A stretch of DNA of 42,802 nt from Alphaproteobacteria bacterium (GCA_016869235.1 VGER01000011.1:1-42802); one strand, 5' to 3'. Counted from the stretch's first letter, positions 1 to 8,280 are shown. A program made the numbers and translations. Notes: generated by a model not told the origin, from the sequence alone.

Positions 1-57
1 CTCAACTTCACGCAGCTTCCCGATGATCTGCTCGGCCGCAAATCGCTGACGCGGCAT
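1..57 (-). CDS. IS3-family transposase OrfA, N-terminal fragment (cut by window edge)
   Basis: The 19 codons visible on the minus strand start at ATG (55-57) and read MPRQRFAAEQIIGKLREVE. This is the usual opening of IS3-family OrfA proteins, which carry a helix-turn-helix that binds the element's ends. An OrfAB fusion made by programmed frameshifting normally provides the transposase. Only the start is present because the window ends here. The family call rests on recognising this opening and is fairly secure; the subgroup is not determined. Confidence 0.75.
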   Translation of the reverse strand, partial: MPRQRFAAEQIIGKLREVE

Positions 58-125
58 CCCATTCTCCATTCAAAAGTGGGCCAATCCTAACTCTGGGCTT
101 GGACCACTTTCGACAGGGCAGACCA
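1..125 (-). mobile_element. End of an IS3-family insertion sequence
   Basis: The first bases encode the N-terminus of an IS3-type OrfA on the minus strand. About 65 bases upstream of its start comes a segment reading, on the minus strand, TGGTCTGCCCTGTCG followed by AAAGTGGTCCAAG. This resembles IS3-family (IS407-like) terminal sequence, which starts with TG. I place the edge near base 125. The element runs out of the window to the left, so the other end and the target duplication cannot be seen. Confidence 0.6.
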
Positions 126-315
126 ACATAGCGCCCGACTAACGCGCTCCTCGCCTCGCGTTTCTGTTTGGCCGTTCAAACGCTGGAGAAACGACATTCC
201 TCACATTGGATCGACGTGTGCGTGTAGATCGGCAAGCTATTGCCTGAATCTTGCCCGTTGCCAAGCGGTAGCTCCAACCCCCCACGGCCATCGGCTGGCG
301 TTCCTGCGGGAGTCG

Positions 316-333
316 AACCCGTCTTTCCGGGTT
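316..333 (-). terminator. Short hairpin just after the gene at 344-871
   Basis: AACCCG (316-321) and CGGGTT (328-333) pair perfectly around a six-base loop, ten bases past the stop codon of the upstream minus-strand gene. There is no T-run after the stem, so a terminator role is only suggested. The bases beyond it look like a tRNA T-arm but do not form a tRNA. Confidence 0.3.
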
Positions 334-343
334 GAAGACCGCG

Positions 344-871
344 TCAGTGCAGGCGGTCGGGCAGGATTTCGACCGGCACGCCCTCACCCGGCAGGGCGAA
401 GTCGAGGTCCCACTCTGCCTTAGCGACGATCTGGCCGAGGATGTGCGTGAACGAGTGCAACAGCTCGTCGGTCAGCGCGATGCTGATCTCCTTGCCGCTG
501 AGCGGCGAGAGATGCAGCACCTTCATGCCCTGGGCGTTGGTCGAGACGCGCAGCCGCGCCGCGACGATGGGATGCTCGCCGAGCGGGCGGTCTGCGACCT
601 TCGGCGCCTCGTACTCCTTGGAGAAGTCGGTCTTGGCGAGCGCGGTCTCGCGCCGGAAGGCGGCCACAGACTTGCGCGCCGCCGGCGTCGAGTGGCGCAC
701 GACCTCGGGATGCGTCTCCAGCGTCTGCTGGAGCTGCTTCCACAACAGCTTCACGTACCGGCGCGTGAACCAGATGAGGTACTCGGCGTGGTCCGTGGTG
801 CTGACACGGAACAGCACCCGGTCCTCCTCGGCGCTGTACTCGAAGCGGAATTGATAGAGAGACGCGACCAT
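344..871 (-). CDS. Conserved hypothetical protein, 175 aa
   Basis: I do not recognise this protein. It is soluble-looking, with no signal peptide or membrane segment, and has mixed charged and hydrophobic stretches. An N-terminal half contains YLIWFTRRYVKLLWKQLQQ and a C-terminal half ends in a short acidic segment. The ATG at 871 is preferred over an upstream TTG (877) because GGGGGAGG sits about ten bases before it. It lies alone between the left IS end and the transporter operon, separated from the latter by a terminator-like hairpin. It has normal codon usage for the window, so I believe it is a real gene. Function unknown. Confidence 0.6.
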   Translation of the reverse strand: MVASLYQFRFEYSAEEDRVLFRVSTTDHAEYLIWFTRRYVKLLWKQLQQTLETHPEVVRHSTPAARKSVAAFRRETALAKTDFSKEYEAPKVADRPLGEHPIVAARLRVSTNAQGMKVLHLSPLSGKEISIALTDELLHSFTHILGQIVAKAEWDLDFALPGEGVPVEILPDRLH

Positions 872-927
872 GCCCAAGGGGCCTCCCCCGAAGCCACCCT
901 CACGCTACCCACGCCGCGAAATTCGTC

Positions 928-944
928 AAGGCCCGCCGGGCCTT
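928..944 (-). terminator. Hairpin terminator at the end of the liv-TPR operon
   Basis: On the minus strand AAGGCCC, a three-base loop and GGGCCTT form a perfect seven-pair stem, followed within a few bases by AATTT. It lies 46 bases past the stop of the TPR gene and before the next gene's start, where an operon terminator would be expected. The T-tract is weak. Confidence 0.5.
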
Positions 945-989
945 AACCAACAGGACCGGCGCGCCGCCTAGAGTGGCGAACGTCCGCCG

Positions 990-1778
990 CTAGGGCCGGA
1001 CGATGCCGTACTGCACGTACTTCTCCATGTACGTCGGCTCGTCGGGGGCGAACTGGTGGGCGAGCTCGAAGTCGGCCTTGGCCTCCGGCTCCTCGCCCAA
1101 CCCCTCGTAGGCAAGCCCGCGGTTGAACAAGGCAGTGACGCCGTCGTCGACCGCGGTCGCCATGTCCATGGCGCGCGTGAAATCGTCGATCGCCTCTTCG
1201 TAGAACTTGAGCCGCAGGTATGCCTGCCCGCGATTGGAGAAGGCGCGCGCATTGTTGGGATTGAGCCGGATGGCGGCGGTGTGATCCGCGAGCGCCAGGT
1301 CGTAGCGGCCGTTCATGGTGTAGATGGCGCCGCGGTTGTTGAGCGCCTCGGCGAACGTGGGATCGAGCTCGATGGCGCGCGTGTAGTCCTGGAACGCGAG
1401 GTCGGCGCGATCGGTGCGAATGTGCGCCAGCGCGCGGTTGTTGTAAACACGCGCCAAGAATTGCGCCGGCAGGCCGAGCGCGATGGCCTGGCTGTAGTCG
1501 TCGATGGCGCCCTGGAAGTCGTTCAGGCGGCGGCGCGCGTCGCCGCGATAGGACAGCACGCCGGCCTGGTCGCCCCTGGCCAAGGTGCCGGCGTCGAGCG
1601 CGTGCGTCGCATAGAACTGCGCCAGTTGCCAGTCACCGGCGCGCAGCGCGTCGAAGGCGCGCAGGGCGTGCTGCATGGCCGTCTGCGGCGCCAGCTGCGG
1701 AGCAAGCTGCGCGTGGGCGGGCGGTTGCACGCCGAACAAGGCGGCGCAGAACGCAAGCAGGAGCCAGAAGCGGCGCAT
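990..1778 (-). CDS. Exported tetratricopeptide-repeat protein, 262 aa
   Basis: The N-terminus (MRRFWLLLAFCAALFG, ending in an AHA cleavage site near residue 23) is a Sec signal peptide, so the protein is probably periplasmic. From about residue 70 to 240 there are five or so TPR units of about 34 residues, with the typical A-x-x-D/N-x-x-x-A-I-x-L-x-P pattern (for example YTRAIELDPTFAEALNNRG). TPR domains are scaffolds for protein-protein contacts and have no catalytic role. ATG 1778 is chosen because the leader begins there. The gene is the last of the livG-F-H-M series, with 20 bases between the livM stop and this start. A role connected with the importer is possible but unproven. Confidence 0.8.
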   Translation of the reverse strand: MRRFWLLLAFCAALFGVQPPAHAQLAPQLAPQTAMQHALRAFDALRAGDWQLAQFYATHALDAGTLARGDQAGVLSYRGDARRRLNDFQGAIDDYSQAIALGLPAQFLARVYNNRALAHIRTDRADLAFQDYTRAIELDPTFAEALNNRGAIYTMNGRYDLALADHTAAIRLNPNNARAFSNRGQAYLRLKFYEEAIDDFTRAMDMATAVDDGVTALFNRGLAYEGLGEEPEAKADFELAHQFAPDEPTYMEKYVQYGIVRP

Positions 1779-1798
1779 CACCAAGCCTAGCACAGCCC

Positions 1799-2761
1799 TC
1801 AGGGGGCGCGGCGCAAGCGGGACTGGAGCCACAGGAGCGGCGTCGCCAGCAGGCCGTTGGGGACGAGCGCTACGGACACCATGAACAGCGCGCCGAGCGC
1901 GAGCAGCCACCACTCGCCGAGCGCCTCGGACAGGAAGCCCTGGACGATGAGGATGCCGATGGCGGCGAGGAATGCCGCCAGCAGCACCGAGCGGCCGCCG
2001 AGGGCGACCCAGATCAGCACCTCGGCCGACAGCGCGAAGCCTATGAGGCTCGGGCTGGCGAAGCGGTCGGTGGCGACGAACAGCGCGCCGGCGAGGCCGG
2101 CGACGGCGCCGCCCAGCACGAAGGCGGCGATGCGCAGCGCCACCACCGAGTAGCCGAGGTAGGCGAGCCGCTGCGGATGGGTGCGCAAGGCGGTCAGCAG
2201 CACGCCGAAGCGCGACGCCAGCAGCGCCACCAGGCCGAAATACACGGCTGCGGCGATGGCAAGCAGGACGTAGTACGTGGGCTTTGGATCCCACGGATTG
2301 TCGCCGACCGGCAGCGCCGGCACCGACGACAAGCCCGTGCTCTCGCCAAGCAGCGGCCAGCCGCGCACGACTTGCTCGAGGATGACGGCGAGCGCCAGGG
2401 TCACCACCGCCAGGTACGCGCCGGAAATGCCGGCGCCCCAGAACAGGAAGAAGCCGAGTAGGAGCGCCAGGGCGGCGGCAAGCACGACCGCCAGCGCCAG
2501 CGCCGGCCAGGCGCCCGACAAGCCCGGCACCTCGACGATGCCGAGGGTGAGCAGCGCCATGGCGTAGCCGCCGGCGCCGAAGAACATCGCCTGGCCGAAG
2601 CACAGGATGCCGGCGCGTCCCCACACCAGGGCGAGCGAGACGGCGAACAGGCCGAACAGGACGTAGCGCGCCAACTGGCCGGTCCAGTAGTCGCCGGCGA
2701 GGCTAGGCACGGCGGCGAGGCCGCCAAAGACGGCCAGCGCCAGCCAGACGGGGGCATCCAT
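1799..2761 (-). CDS. livM: Branched-chain amino acid/urea-type ABC transporter permease (LivM/UrtC-like)
   Basis: This 320-residue polytopic inner-membrane protein has about nine to ten hydrophobic segments. Its blocks are typical of the LivM family: VWGRAGILCFGQAMFFGAGGY near the N-terminus and a later segment ending VAGLAGALFVA. LivM pairs with LivH to form the channel of a HAAT-family importer. ATG 2761 follows the livH stop by five bases, which implies translational coupling; longer readings of this frame upstream are shadow of livH. The transporter's substrate may be an amide, urea or branched-chain amino acid, judged from the binding protein at 5181. Confidence 0.88.
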   Translation of the reverse strand: MDAPVWLALAVFGGLAAVPSLAGDYWTGQLARYVLFGLFAVSLALVWGRAGILCFGQAMFFGAGGYAMALLTLGIVEVPGLSGAWPALALAVVLAAALALLLGFFLFWGAGISGAYLAVVTLALAVILEQVVRGWPLLGESTGLSSVPALPVGDNPWDPKPTYYVLLAIAAAVYFGLVALLASRFGVLLTALRTHPQRLAYLGYSVVALRIAAFVLGGAVAGLAGALFVATDRFASPSLIGFALSAEVLIWVALGGRSVLLAAFLAAIGILIVQGFLSEALGEWWLLALGALFMVSVALVPNGLLATPLLWLQSRLRRAP

Positions 2762-2766
2762 GCGGG

Positions 2767-3627
2767 TCACTGCGAACGCACAACGCCGGTCGGGCGCAAG
2801 CGGATGGCGACGATGGCGATCAGGAAGATGACGATCTGCGCCGACAGTCCCGACAGCCACTGCGCCAGCACGCTGTTGGCGCCGCCGACGATGCCGGTGC
2901 CGACCAGCACTCCGCCGAGCGAGGCGCTGCCGCCGACCAGGATCGACAGGAACGCGCGCACCAGGAAGCCCAGACCCATGTTGGGCTCGACGCTGATGAG
3001 CGGCGCCCACAAGGCGCCGGCCAGTCCGGCGAGCGCCGCGCCGAGGAAGAAGCTGCGCCGCCAGACGCGTTTCACGTCGACGCCGAGGGCGGCGGCCATA
3101 TCGGGCCGCGCGATAGCCGCGCGCGCGGCGAGTCCGAAGCGTGTGCGCGCAAACAGCAGCATCATTAGGACGAGAACGACCGCTGCGATCGCCATCACCT
3201 GCAGCCGATACTCGGGATAGGTGATGCCGCCCCAGCTGAGGCTGGCGTCGGTGGGCTTCTCGACGCTGCGGAAGCCCGGCCCGAACGCGAGGACGACGCC
3301 TTGGCGCACCGCGATGGCGAGGCCCCAGGTGGCGAGGATGGTGTCGAGCGGCCGCGCCGACAGGCGCTCGATCAGAACCAGCGACACCAGCCAGCCGAAG
3401 ATGCCGACCAGCACGGCCGCGATTGCGACGGCGATCCAGAACGGCACGCCGGCGCCCGTCGCCACGACGACGGCGTACGCGCCGAGCATGAACAGCTCGC
3501 CGTGGGCGAGGTTGATGACGCCCATCAGCCCGAAGATGACGACCAGGCCGAGTGCGACCAGCGCGAGCAGGAGTACCGCCGACAGCGCGTCGAGAACCAA
3601 CGGCGCCCAGGGGATGATGGCGTCCAC
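2767..3627 (-). CDS. livH: Branched-chain amino acid/urea-type ABC transporter permease (LivH/UrtB-like)
   Basis: A 286-residue membrane protein with about eight hydrophobic segments. The family signature GLMGVINLAHGELFMLGAY lies near residue 30, and the segment GGSASLGGVLVGTGIVGG near the C-terminus is also typical. It forms the translocation pore together with LivM. The start is a GTG at 3627, directly after the livF stop codon (3630-3632), so the two genes are tightly coupled. The protein begins with a short cytoplasmic segment (DAIIPWAP) and then the first TM helix. Confidence 0.9.
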   Translation of the reverse strand: MDAIIPWAPLVLDALSAVLLLALVALGLVVIFGLMGVINLAHGELFMLGAYAVVVATGAGVPFWIAVAIAAVLVGIFGWLVSLVLIERLSARPLDTILATWGLAIAVRQGVVLAFGPGFRSVEKPTDASLSWGGITYPEYRLQVMAIAAVVLVLMMLLFARTRFGLAARAAIARPDMAAALGVDVKRVWRRSFFLGAALAGLAGALWAPLISVEPNMGLGFLVRAFLSILVGGSASLGGVLVGTGIVGGANSVLAQWLSGLSAQIVIFLIAIVAIRLRPTGVVRSQ

Positions 3628-3629
3628 TG

Positions 3630-4322
3630 CTACAGGCCCAGGTGGCGATGGATGAGCGGCGAGTTGGCGGCGAGTTCGCGCGCCGCGGCGCCGCCCGCGA
3701 TCACCCCATCTACCAGGAACGCGACGATGGTGGCGGTGCGCCGCACCAGCGCAAGGTTCTGCTCGACCAGGAACAGGGTCATGCGCCGCTCGCCGACGAT
3801 GCGCAGGAGCAGCGTCGCCATCTCCTCGACCAGCGACGGCTGCAGGCCTTCCGACGGCTCGTCGAGGATCAGCGTCGTCGGGTTGGCGGCGAGCGCGCGT
3901 GCCAGCGCGAGAGTCTGCTGCTCGCCGCCCGACAGCGTACCGGCGGTGCGCCGGCGCATGTCGGCGAGCAAGGGAAACCAGCGATAGACGTGGGCGGGAA
4001 CGCGCCCTCCCCACGGCGCGACACCGAGCTCGAGGTTCTCCTGCACCGTGAAGCGCTCGAAGATGCCGCGTCCTTGCGGCACGTAGGCGATGCCACGCGC
4101 GGCGACGCGGTGAGGCGGCAGGCCGGCAATCTCCGCTTCGTCGTGGCGGATGGAGCCTGACGCCGGCGCAACCAAACCCATCAGCGTCCGGCACAAGGTC
4201 GTCTTGCCCATGCCGTTGCGCCCCATCAGCGCGGTGACCGTGCCGCGCGGAATGGTCATGGAGACGCCGTGCAGCACCATGCTGGTGCCGTACCCCGCGT
4301 GCAGCCCGCTGATCTCCAGCAT
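3630..4322 (-). CDS. livF: ABC transporter ATP-binding protein (LivF/UrtE-like)
   Basis: This 230-residue ATPase powers the importer from the cytoplasmic face. Walker A (GRNGMGKTT) is near residue 37, the Q-loop near YVPQGRG, the signature LSGGEQQ near residue 136, and Walker B (LILDEPSEGLQPS) near residue 158. The GRNGMGKTTL and DEPSEGLQPS strings are characteristic of LivF/UrtE rather than LivG. Its ATG (4320-4322) shares one base with the TGA of livG, and its stop lies three bases before the livH GTG, so it sits in the middle of one operon. Confidence 0.92.
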   Translation of the reverse strand: MLEISGLHAGYGTSMVLHGVSMTIPRGTVTALMGRNGMGKTTLCRTLMGLVAPASGSIRHDEAEIAGLPPHRVAARGIAYVPQGRGIFERFTVQENLELGVAPWGGRVPAHVYRWFPLLADMRRRTAGTLSGGEQQTLALARALAANPTTLILDEPSEGLQPSLVEEMATLLLRIVGERRMTLFLVEQNLALVRRTATIVAFLVDGVIAGGAAARELAANSPLIHRHLGL

Positions 4323-5035
4323 CAGGCCGCCGTGCCGAAGTACAGCGCGCGCACCTCGGGGTCGGCGCGCATGTCGGCGAACGATCCGGTGCGCAGGATG
4401 CGGCCCTTGGCCATCACCGTGACGGCGCAGTCGAGTCGCTCGAGGAAGCCGACGTCGTGCTCGATCACCAGCACCGTGACGTCGCCGGTCGCGGCGATGT
4501 CGCGGATGAGGTCGACGGTGGCCGCCGTCTCCGCCGCCGTCATGCCGGCGGTGGGTTCGTCGAGCAGCAGCACGCTGGGTCCGGCCGCCAGCATCATGCC
4601 GATCTCGACCCACTGGCGCTCTCCGTGGGAGAGCTCGCCCGCGAGCGTCGCACGCCGCTCGGCCAGGCGCAGGCGCGTCAGCAGCGCCGCGAGGGGCAGG
4701 TGCTGGCCGCGACGTCCGCGCGTCCATGCGGCGATGGCAAGGTTGTCCTCGACGGAGAGATCGTCAAACACCGACGCAACCTGGAACTTGCGGCCGATGC
4801 CGGCGCGGGCGATGCGATGCGGCGGCAGGCCGGTGATGTCGCGGCCTGCGAGGCGGATGCGCCCCGCCGTGGGCCGCAGCGCGCCGGTGATGAGGTTGAA
4901 TAGGGTCGATTTGCCGCACCCGTTCGGCCCGATCAAGGCCCGCAGCTCGCCTCGCTCCAGGACCAGATCGACGCCGTCGACCGCCTTCACGCCGCCGAAG
5001 TGGCGATGCACGTCTTCAAGCTCGAGCGTGGCCAT
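4322..5035 (-). CDS. livG: ABC transporter ATP-binding protein (LivG/UrtD-like)
   Basis: A 237-residue ATPase with Walker A (GPNGCGKST, about residue 36), the LivG-type block GIGRKFQVASVFDDLSVEDN, a signature LSHGERQW and Walker B (VLLLDEPTAGM). GIGRKFQ is common in UrtD proteins of urea importers, which fits the amide/urea-like binding protein. The signature starts LSHGE rather than LSGGE, as is usual in this family. It is the first gene of the minus-strand operon; its ATG (5035) faces the divergent binding-protein gene across 145 bases that must hold both promoters. I could not identify a convincing promoter there. Confidence 0.92.
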   Translation of the reverse strand: MATLELEDVHRHFGGVKAVDGVDLVLERGELRALIGPNGCGKSTLFNLITGALRPTAGRIRLAGRDITGLPPHRIARAGIGRKFQVASVFDDLSVEDNLAIAAWTRGRRGQHLPLAALLTRLRLAERRATLAGELSHGERQWVEIGMMLAAGPSVLLLDEPTAGMTAAETAATVDLIRDIAATGDVTVLVIEHDVGFLERLDCAVTVMAKGRILRTGSFADMRADPEVRALYFGTAA

Positions 5036-5180
5036 GCCTGGACCGGGGGGTTGGCTGGGCTATATTCCGCGCCGTCGCGGTGCATTGCGGAGCGAGGAGC
5101 GCAGCTCCGTTGCAGATTAGCGCCGGTTCCGGCCCGAAAAACGAGGAAAAACAGTCATATCAGGGACGACCCGCAAGAGA

Positions 5181-6362
5181 TTGGCCAGCCGTAGGACGTT
5201 CCTTCGCGGCGCGAGCGCGGCGGCGGGGCTCGGCAGCCTCGGCTTCCCGGCCATCGCCCAGACGCGGCCGATTCCGGTCGGCGCGGTGCTGCCATTCTCG
5301 GGCGGGCTCGAGCTGTTCGGCGAGCAGGCGCGCATCGGCCTCGACCTTGCCCGCGCCGAGATCAACGCCGCCGGCGGCATCCTCGGCCGCCCGGTGGAGA
5401 TGCTCTATCGCGACAGCCGCACCGACCCCAAGATCGCCGCCGAGCGCGCCCGCGAGCTGATCCAGCGCGACGACGCCATCGCCATTGCCGGCGAGATCCT
5501 GTCGTCATCGCGCGAGGCGATGGCGCCGATCATGGACGGCCTCAAGACGCCGCTGCTGTATGCCACCAACTACGAAGGCGCCAACGACCAGGGCGGCGGC
5601 TGCGGCCGGTACCTGTTCTTCTTCAACACGGTGCCCAACCAGGACACAGCGCCGCTCATCCCGTGGCTGAACGCCCAGGGCAAGGGTAACCGCTACTACA
5701 TGTTCGGCCAGAACTACGTCTGGCCGCGCAACATGTTCAAGGCGGCGAAGCCGATGATTGCCCAGGTCGGCGGCACGGTGGTCGCGGAGGAGTACACGAC
5801 GGGCGACGACAGGGATTACTTGCCGGTCATCCGCAAGATCGCCGACTCGGGAGCGCAGATCCTACTGTTCGCGCTGCCGGGCGCGCCCGGCATCACGTTC
5901 ATCAAGCAGGCGGAGGAGTTCGGCCTGTTGCGCCGCGTCACCCTCGCCTTCCTTGGCTTCAGCGAGACCTACCTCGGCGCGTTCGGCGAGGGCAAAGGCG
6001 AGCAGATGGTGGCGGGCGTGCCCTTCGTGGCGTCGGACACCGAGCCGGGCGTGCGCGACTTCGTGGCGCGCGTGCGGCGTATGCACGGGCCGAACACCGG
6101 CGTGTCGCACTATGTGTTCGCTCACTACAACGCGCTGATGGCGCTCAAGGGCGGCATCGAGCGCTCGCGCGAGGTGAGCCGCGAAGGCGCCGTCAACGGC
6201 ATGGCCGGGCTGACCCTCGCCACGGCCACCGGCACCATGACCATCACCCCCGGCGACCACCACATGGCGATGCAGATGTACATCGCCCGCACCGAGGCCG
6301 GTCAGCTGCGCGTGGTCGAGAAACTGGGCGTCATCGCGCCGCAGTCGGGCTGCCGCGCGTAG
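5181..6362 (+). CDS. Periplasmic substrate-binding protein, amide/urea type (UrtA/AmiC-like)
   Basis: About 393 residues. The leader carries a twin-arginine motif (SRRTFLRG, residues 3-10) and a hydrophobic stretch ending at an AIAQ cleavage site, so it is exported folded. The mature part is a type I periplasmic binding fold (VGAVLPFSGGLELFGEQ). The segments LLYATNYEG and the late ITPGDHHMAMQMYIAR resemble UrtA/AmiC proteins more than LivJ. The start is TTG at 5181: the frame is open from 5121 but contains no ATG, GTG or other TTG. A good AGGAAAA ribosome site lies upstream of an ATA (5157) in the same frame, so a start there cannot be excluded. It is divergent from livGFHM and is probably their binding protein. 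Confidence 0.85.
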   Translation: MASRRTFLRGASAAAGLGSLGFPAIAQTRPIPVGAVLPFSGGLELFGEQARIGLDLARAEINAAGGILGRPVEMLYRDSRTDPKIAAERARELIQRDDAIAIAGEILSSSREAMAPIMDGLKTPLLYATNYEGANDQGGGCGRYLFFFNTVPNQDTAPLIPWLNAQGKGNRYYMFGQNYVWPRNMFKAAKPMIAQVGGTVVAEEYTTGDDRDYLPVIRKIADSGAQILLFALPGAPGITFIKQAEEFGLLRRVTLAFLGFSETYLGAFGEGKGEQMVAGVPFVASDTEPGVRDFVARVRRMHGPNTGVSHYVFAHYNALMALKGGIERSREVSREGAVNGMAGLTLATATGTMTITPGDHHMAMQMYIARTEAGQLRVVEKLGVIAPQSGCRA

Positions 6363-6484
6363 GCCTGATTCCCTAGGATTCCCGCGGTGTTTGAGGCGGG
6401 CGCGGAGTTGGCGCCGGCCGCCCCTTGCGTCCGTGCGCCCAAGACTGTTTGATCCCCGGGCTGAGTCAGGGGGCATTGGGTGCC

Positions 6485-7090
6485 ATGAAGTCTTCGGACG
6501 GGTTCTTCTACGAGGGCGAGGTCTTCTATCCATTCCAGGACATGCTGTTCAACGCGCTGTTGAGCTTCACGTTCATGTTCCTGGTCGCCTTCATGCTGAT
6601 CAACCCGGTGGCGCAGGACGCCAAGATCGACCCGAAGGCCGAGTTCCTCATCACCATCAACTGGCCGGACAACCATCCCGACGACATGGACCTGTACGTG
6701 CAGGACCCCCAAGGCGGCGTCGTCTGGTACAAGGGCCGCGAAGCCGGCCTGATGCACCTCGACCGCGACGATCGCGGCAACTTCCGCGACACCATCGTCG
6801 TCGACGGCCAGCGCATCCAGAACCCGCTCAACCAGGAGACGGTGTCGATGCGCGGCTTCATGGCCGGCGAGTACACCGTCAACGTCCACCAGTACCTGGC
6901 CCAGAACGCCCCCGAGCGCGTGCCGGTGTCGGTGAAGATCGAGAAGCTCAATCCGGTGGTGACGCTGGTCTACTACGCGACGATCGACATGCACGACCAG
7001 ATCGAGCAGACGGTCGCACGCTTCACGCTCGACAACGACGGCAAGGTGGTCGACATGCGGTTCGATCCCAAGCCGCTCGCCCGCCGCTAG
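6485..7090 (+). CDS. One-TM ExbD/TolR-like protein with a DUF2135-like periplasmic domain (paralogue of 30767-31384)
   Basis: The 201-residue protein starts MKSSDGFFYEGEVFYPFQD and has one transmembrane helix at about residues 20-45. Asp19 sits just before the helix in a P-x-x-D arrangement, like the proton-carrying Asp of TolR/ExbD (my alignment by eye). After the helix comes a beta-rich domain with WPDNHPDDMDLYVQDPQGG and GLMHLDRDDRGN. This looks like the YfaP/DUF2135 type of secreted beta-sandwich, not the usual TolR/ExbD periplasmic domain. A very similar protein is encoded at 30767-31384 beside an ExbB-like partner; this copy has no such neighbour. ATG 6485 is preferred to an upstream ATG at 6425 because homology to the paralogue begins there. 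Confidence 0.7.
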   Translation: MKSSDGFFYEGEVFYPFQDMLFNALLSFTFMFLVAFMLINPVAQDAKIDPKAEFLITINWPDNHPDDMDLYVQDPQGGVVWYKGREAGLMHLDRDDRGNFRDTIVVDGQRIQNPLNQETVSMRGFMAGEYTVNVHQYLAQNAPERVPVSVKIEKLNPVVTLVYYATIDMHDQIEQTVARFTLDNDGKVVDMRFDPKPLARR

Positions 7091-7103
7091 ACCCGCAACC
7101 CGC

Positions 7104-8222
7104 TCAGAGGCCGAGAGCCCGCTCCGCAGCGACGTGCGGGGCGCCGATCGCCTGCGCCACCGCGGCGTAGGTGATGGCTCCAGCGTGCACGTTGAGCCCG
7201 GCGCGCAGATGGGCATTGGCACGCAGCGCGCCGTGCAGGCCAAGGTCGGTGAGCGCCAGCACGAACGGCAGGGTGGCGTTGTTGAGCGCCAGCGTCGAGG
7301 TGCGCGCCACCGCTCCCGGCATGTTGGCGACGCAGTAGTGAACGACGCCTGCCTCGACGAAGGTCGGATTGGCGTGCGTGGTTGGCCGGCTGGTCTCGAA
7401 GCAGCCGCCCTGGTCGATGGCAACGTCGACGACCACGGCACCGCGCTTCATGCCCGCGACCATGGCTCGGGTGACGAGGCGCGGCGCGGTCGCGCCCGGC
7501 ACCAGCACCGCGCCGATGACCACGTCGACCTCGCGTACGTAGTCGTCGATGGCCTTGCGGGTCGAAAACACCGCGCCGAGGCGCAGGCCGAACATGTCGT
7601 TGATCTGATACAGGCGGTCGAGGCGTGCCTCCAGCACGGTGACGCGCGCCTCCAGCCCCAGCGCCATGCACGCGGCGTTGGAGCCGACGACGACGCCGCC
7701 GAGGATGACGACGTGCGCCGAGGCCACGCCGGGCACGCCGCACAGCAGCAGGCCGCGACCGCCCTGCTCGATCTCGAGCGCGTGCGCCGCCGCCTGGATC
7801 GCCATGCGCCCGGCGACCTCGCTCATCGGCGCCAGCAGCGGCAGGCCGCCGCTCGCATCGGTCACCGTCTCGTAGCCGACGGCGGTGACGCCCGACTTCA
7901 TCAGCGCGCGGGCGAGCTCGGGCATCGGCGCCAGGTGCAGGTAGGTGAACAGGATCTGGCCGAAACGCAGCAGGCCGATCTCGGACGGCTGCGGCTCCTC
8001 CACCTTGACGATCAGGTCGGCGTTGCGGAAGACGTCGGCGGCGGTGGCGGCCACGGTGGCGCCGGCGGCGCGATAGGCTTCGTCGGGGAAGTCGATGGCG
8101 GCGCCGGCCGACGCCTCGACGACGACGCTGTGGCCGTGATGCGCGAGCTCGATCACCGACGCGGGCGTCAGCCCGACGCGGTACTCGTTCTGCTTGATCT
8201 CCTTCGGGACTCCGACGCGCAT
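7104..8222 (-). CDS. ald: Alanine dehydrogenase homologue with altered key residues
   Basis: The 372-residue protein aligns along its length with NAD-dependent L-alanine dehydrogenase, which interconverts alanine and pyruvate plus ammonia. Arg15, His96 (YLHLAP) and Asp270 (VDVAIDQGGC) are present at the numbering of the Mycobacterium tuberculosis enzyme. Two key positions differ. The substrate-contacting Lys75 of KVKEP is Glu (KVEEP), and the nucleotide-binding GxGxxG reads GGVVVG (175-180), losing the middle glycine. It may be inactive or have changed specificity; otherwise the gene looks intact. It starts at ATG 8222 just after the terminator that ends apbE and converges with the gene at 6485-7090, with 13 bases between stops. 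Confidence 0.85.
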   Translation of the reverse strand: MRVGVPKEIKQNEYRVGLTPASVIELAHHGHSVVVEASAGAAIDFPDEAYRAAGATVAATAADVFRNADLIVKVEEPQPSEIGLLRFGQILFTYLHLAPMPELARALMKSGVTAVGYETVTDASGGLPLLAPMSEVAGRMAIQAAAHALEIEQGGRGLLLCGVPGVASAHVVILGGVVVGSNAACMALGLEARVTVLEARLDRLYQINDMFGLRLGAVFSTRKAIDDYVREVDVVIGAVLVPGATAPRLVTRAMVAGMKRGAVVVDVAIDQGGCFETSRPTTHANPTFVEAGVVHYCVANMPGAVARTSTLALNNATLPFVLALTDLGLHGALRANAHLRAGLNVHAGAITYAAVAQAIGAPHVAAERALGL

Positions 8223-8232
8223 GCCTCATCAC

Positions 8233-8260
8233 CAAAGCAAGGGGCCGCCGCAGCGGCCCC
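8233..8260 (-). terminator. Rho-independent-like terminator after apbE
   Basis: On the minus strand GGGGCCGC, a CTGC-like four-base loop and the complementary GCGGCCCC form an eight-pair GC stem (8241-8260), followed by TTGCTTT. It lies 20 bases past the apbE stop and immediately upstream of ald, so ald probably needs its own promoter or read-through. Confidence 0.6.
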
Positions 8261-8280
8261 CGAGTTCGTCCGGCCGACCG

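Noticed and set aside
290..345. tRNA-like 3' end: minus strand reads GGGTTCGACTCCCGC then AGGAACGCCA
   Set aside because: It has a T-arm and CCA-like end, but no matching acceptor 5' strand, D-arm or proper anticodon stem upstream, which is the end of a protein-coding gene. At most it is a tRNA remnant at an integration site.
990..2624. Very long open frame joining the TPR gene to the region upstream
   Set aside because: Only the C-terminal 262 residues form a normal protein. The upstream part is a shadow frame of livM, rich in Arg and Pro.
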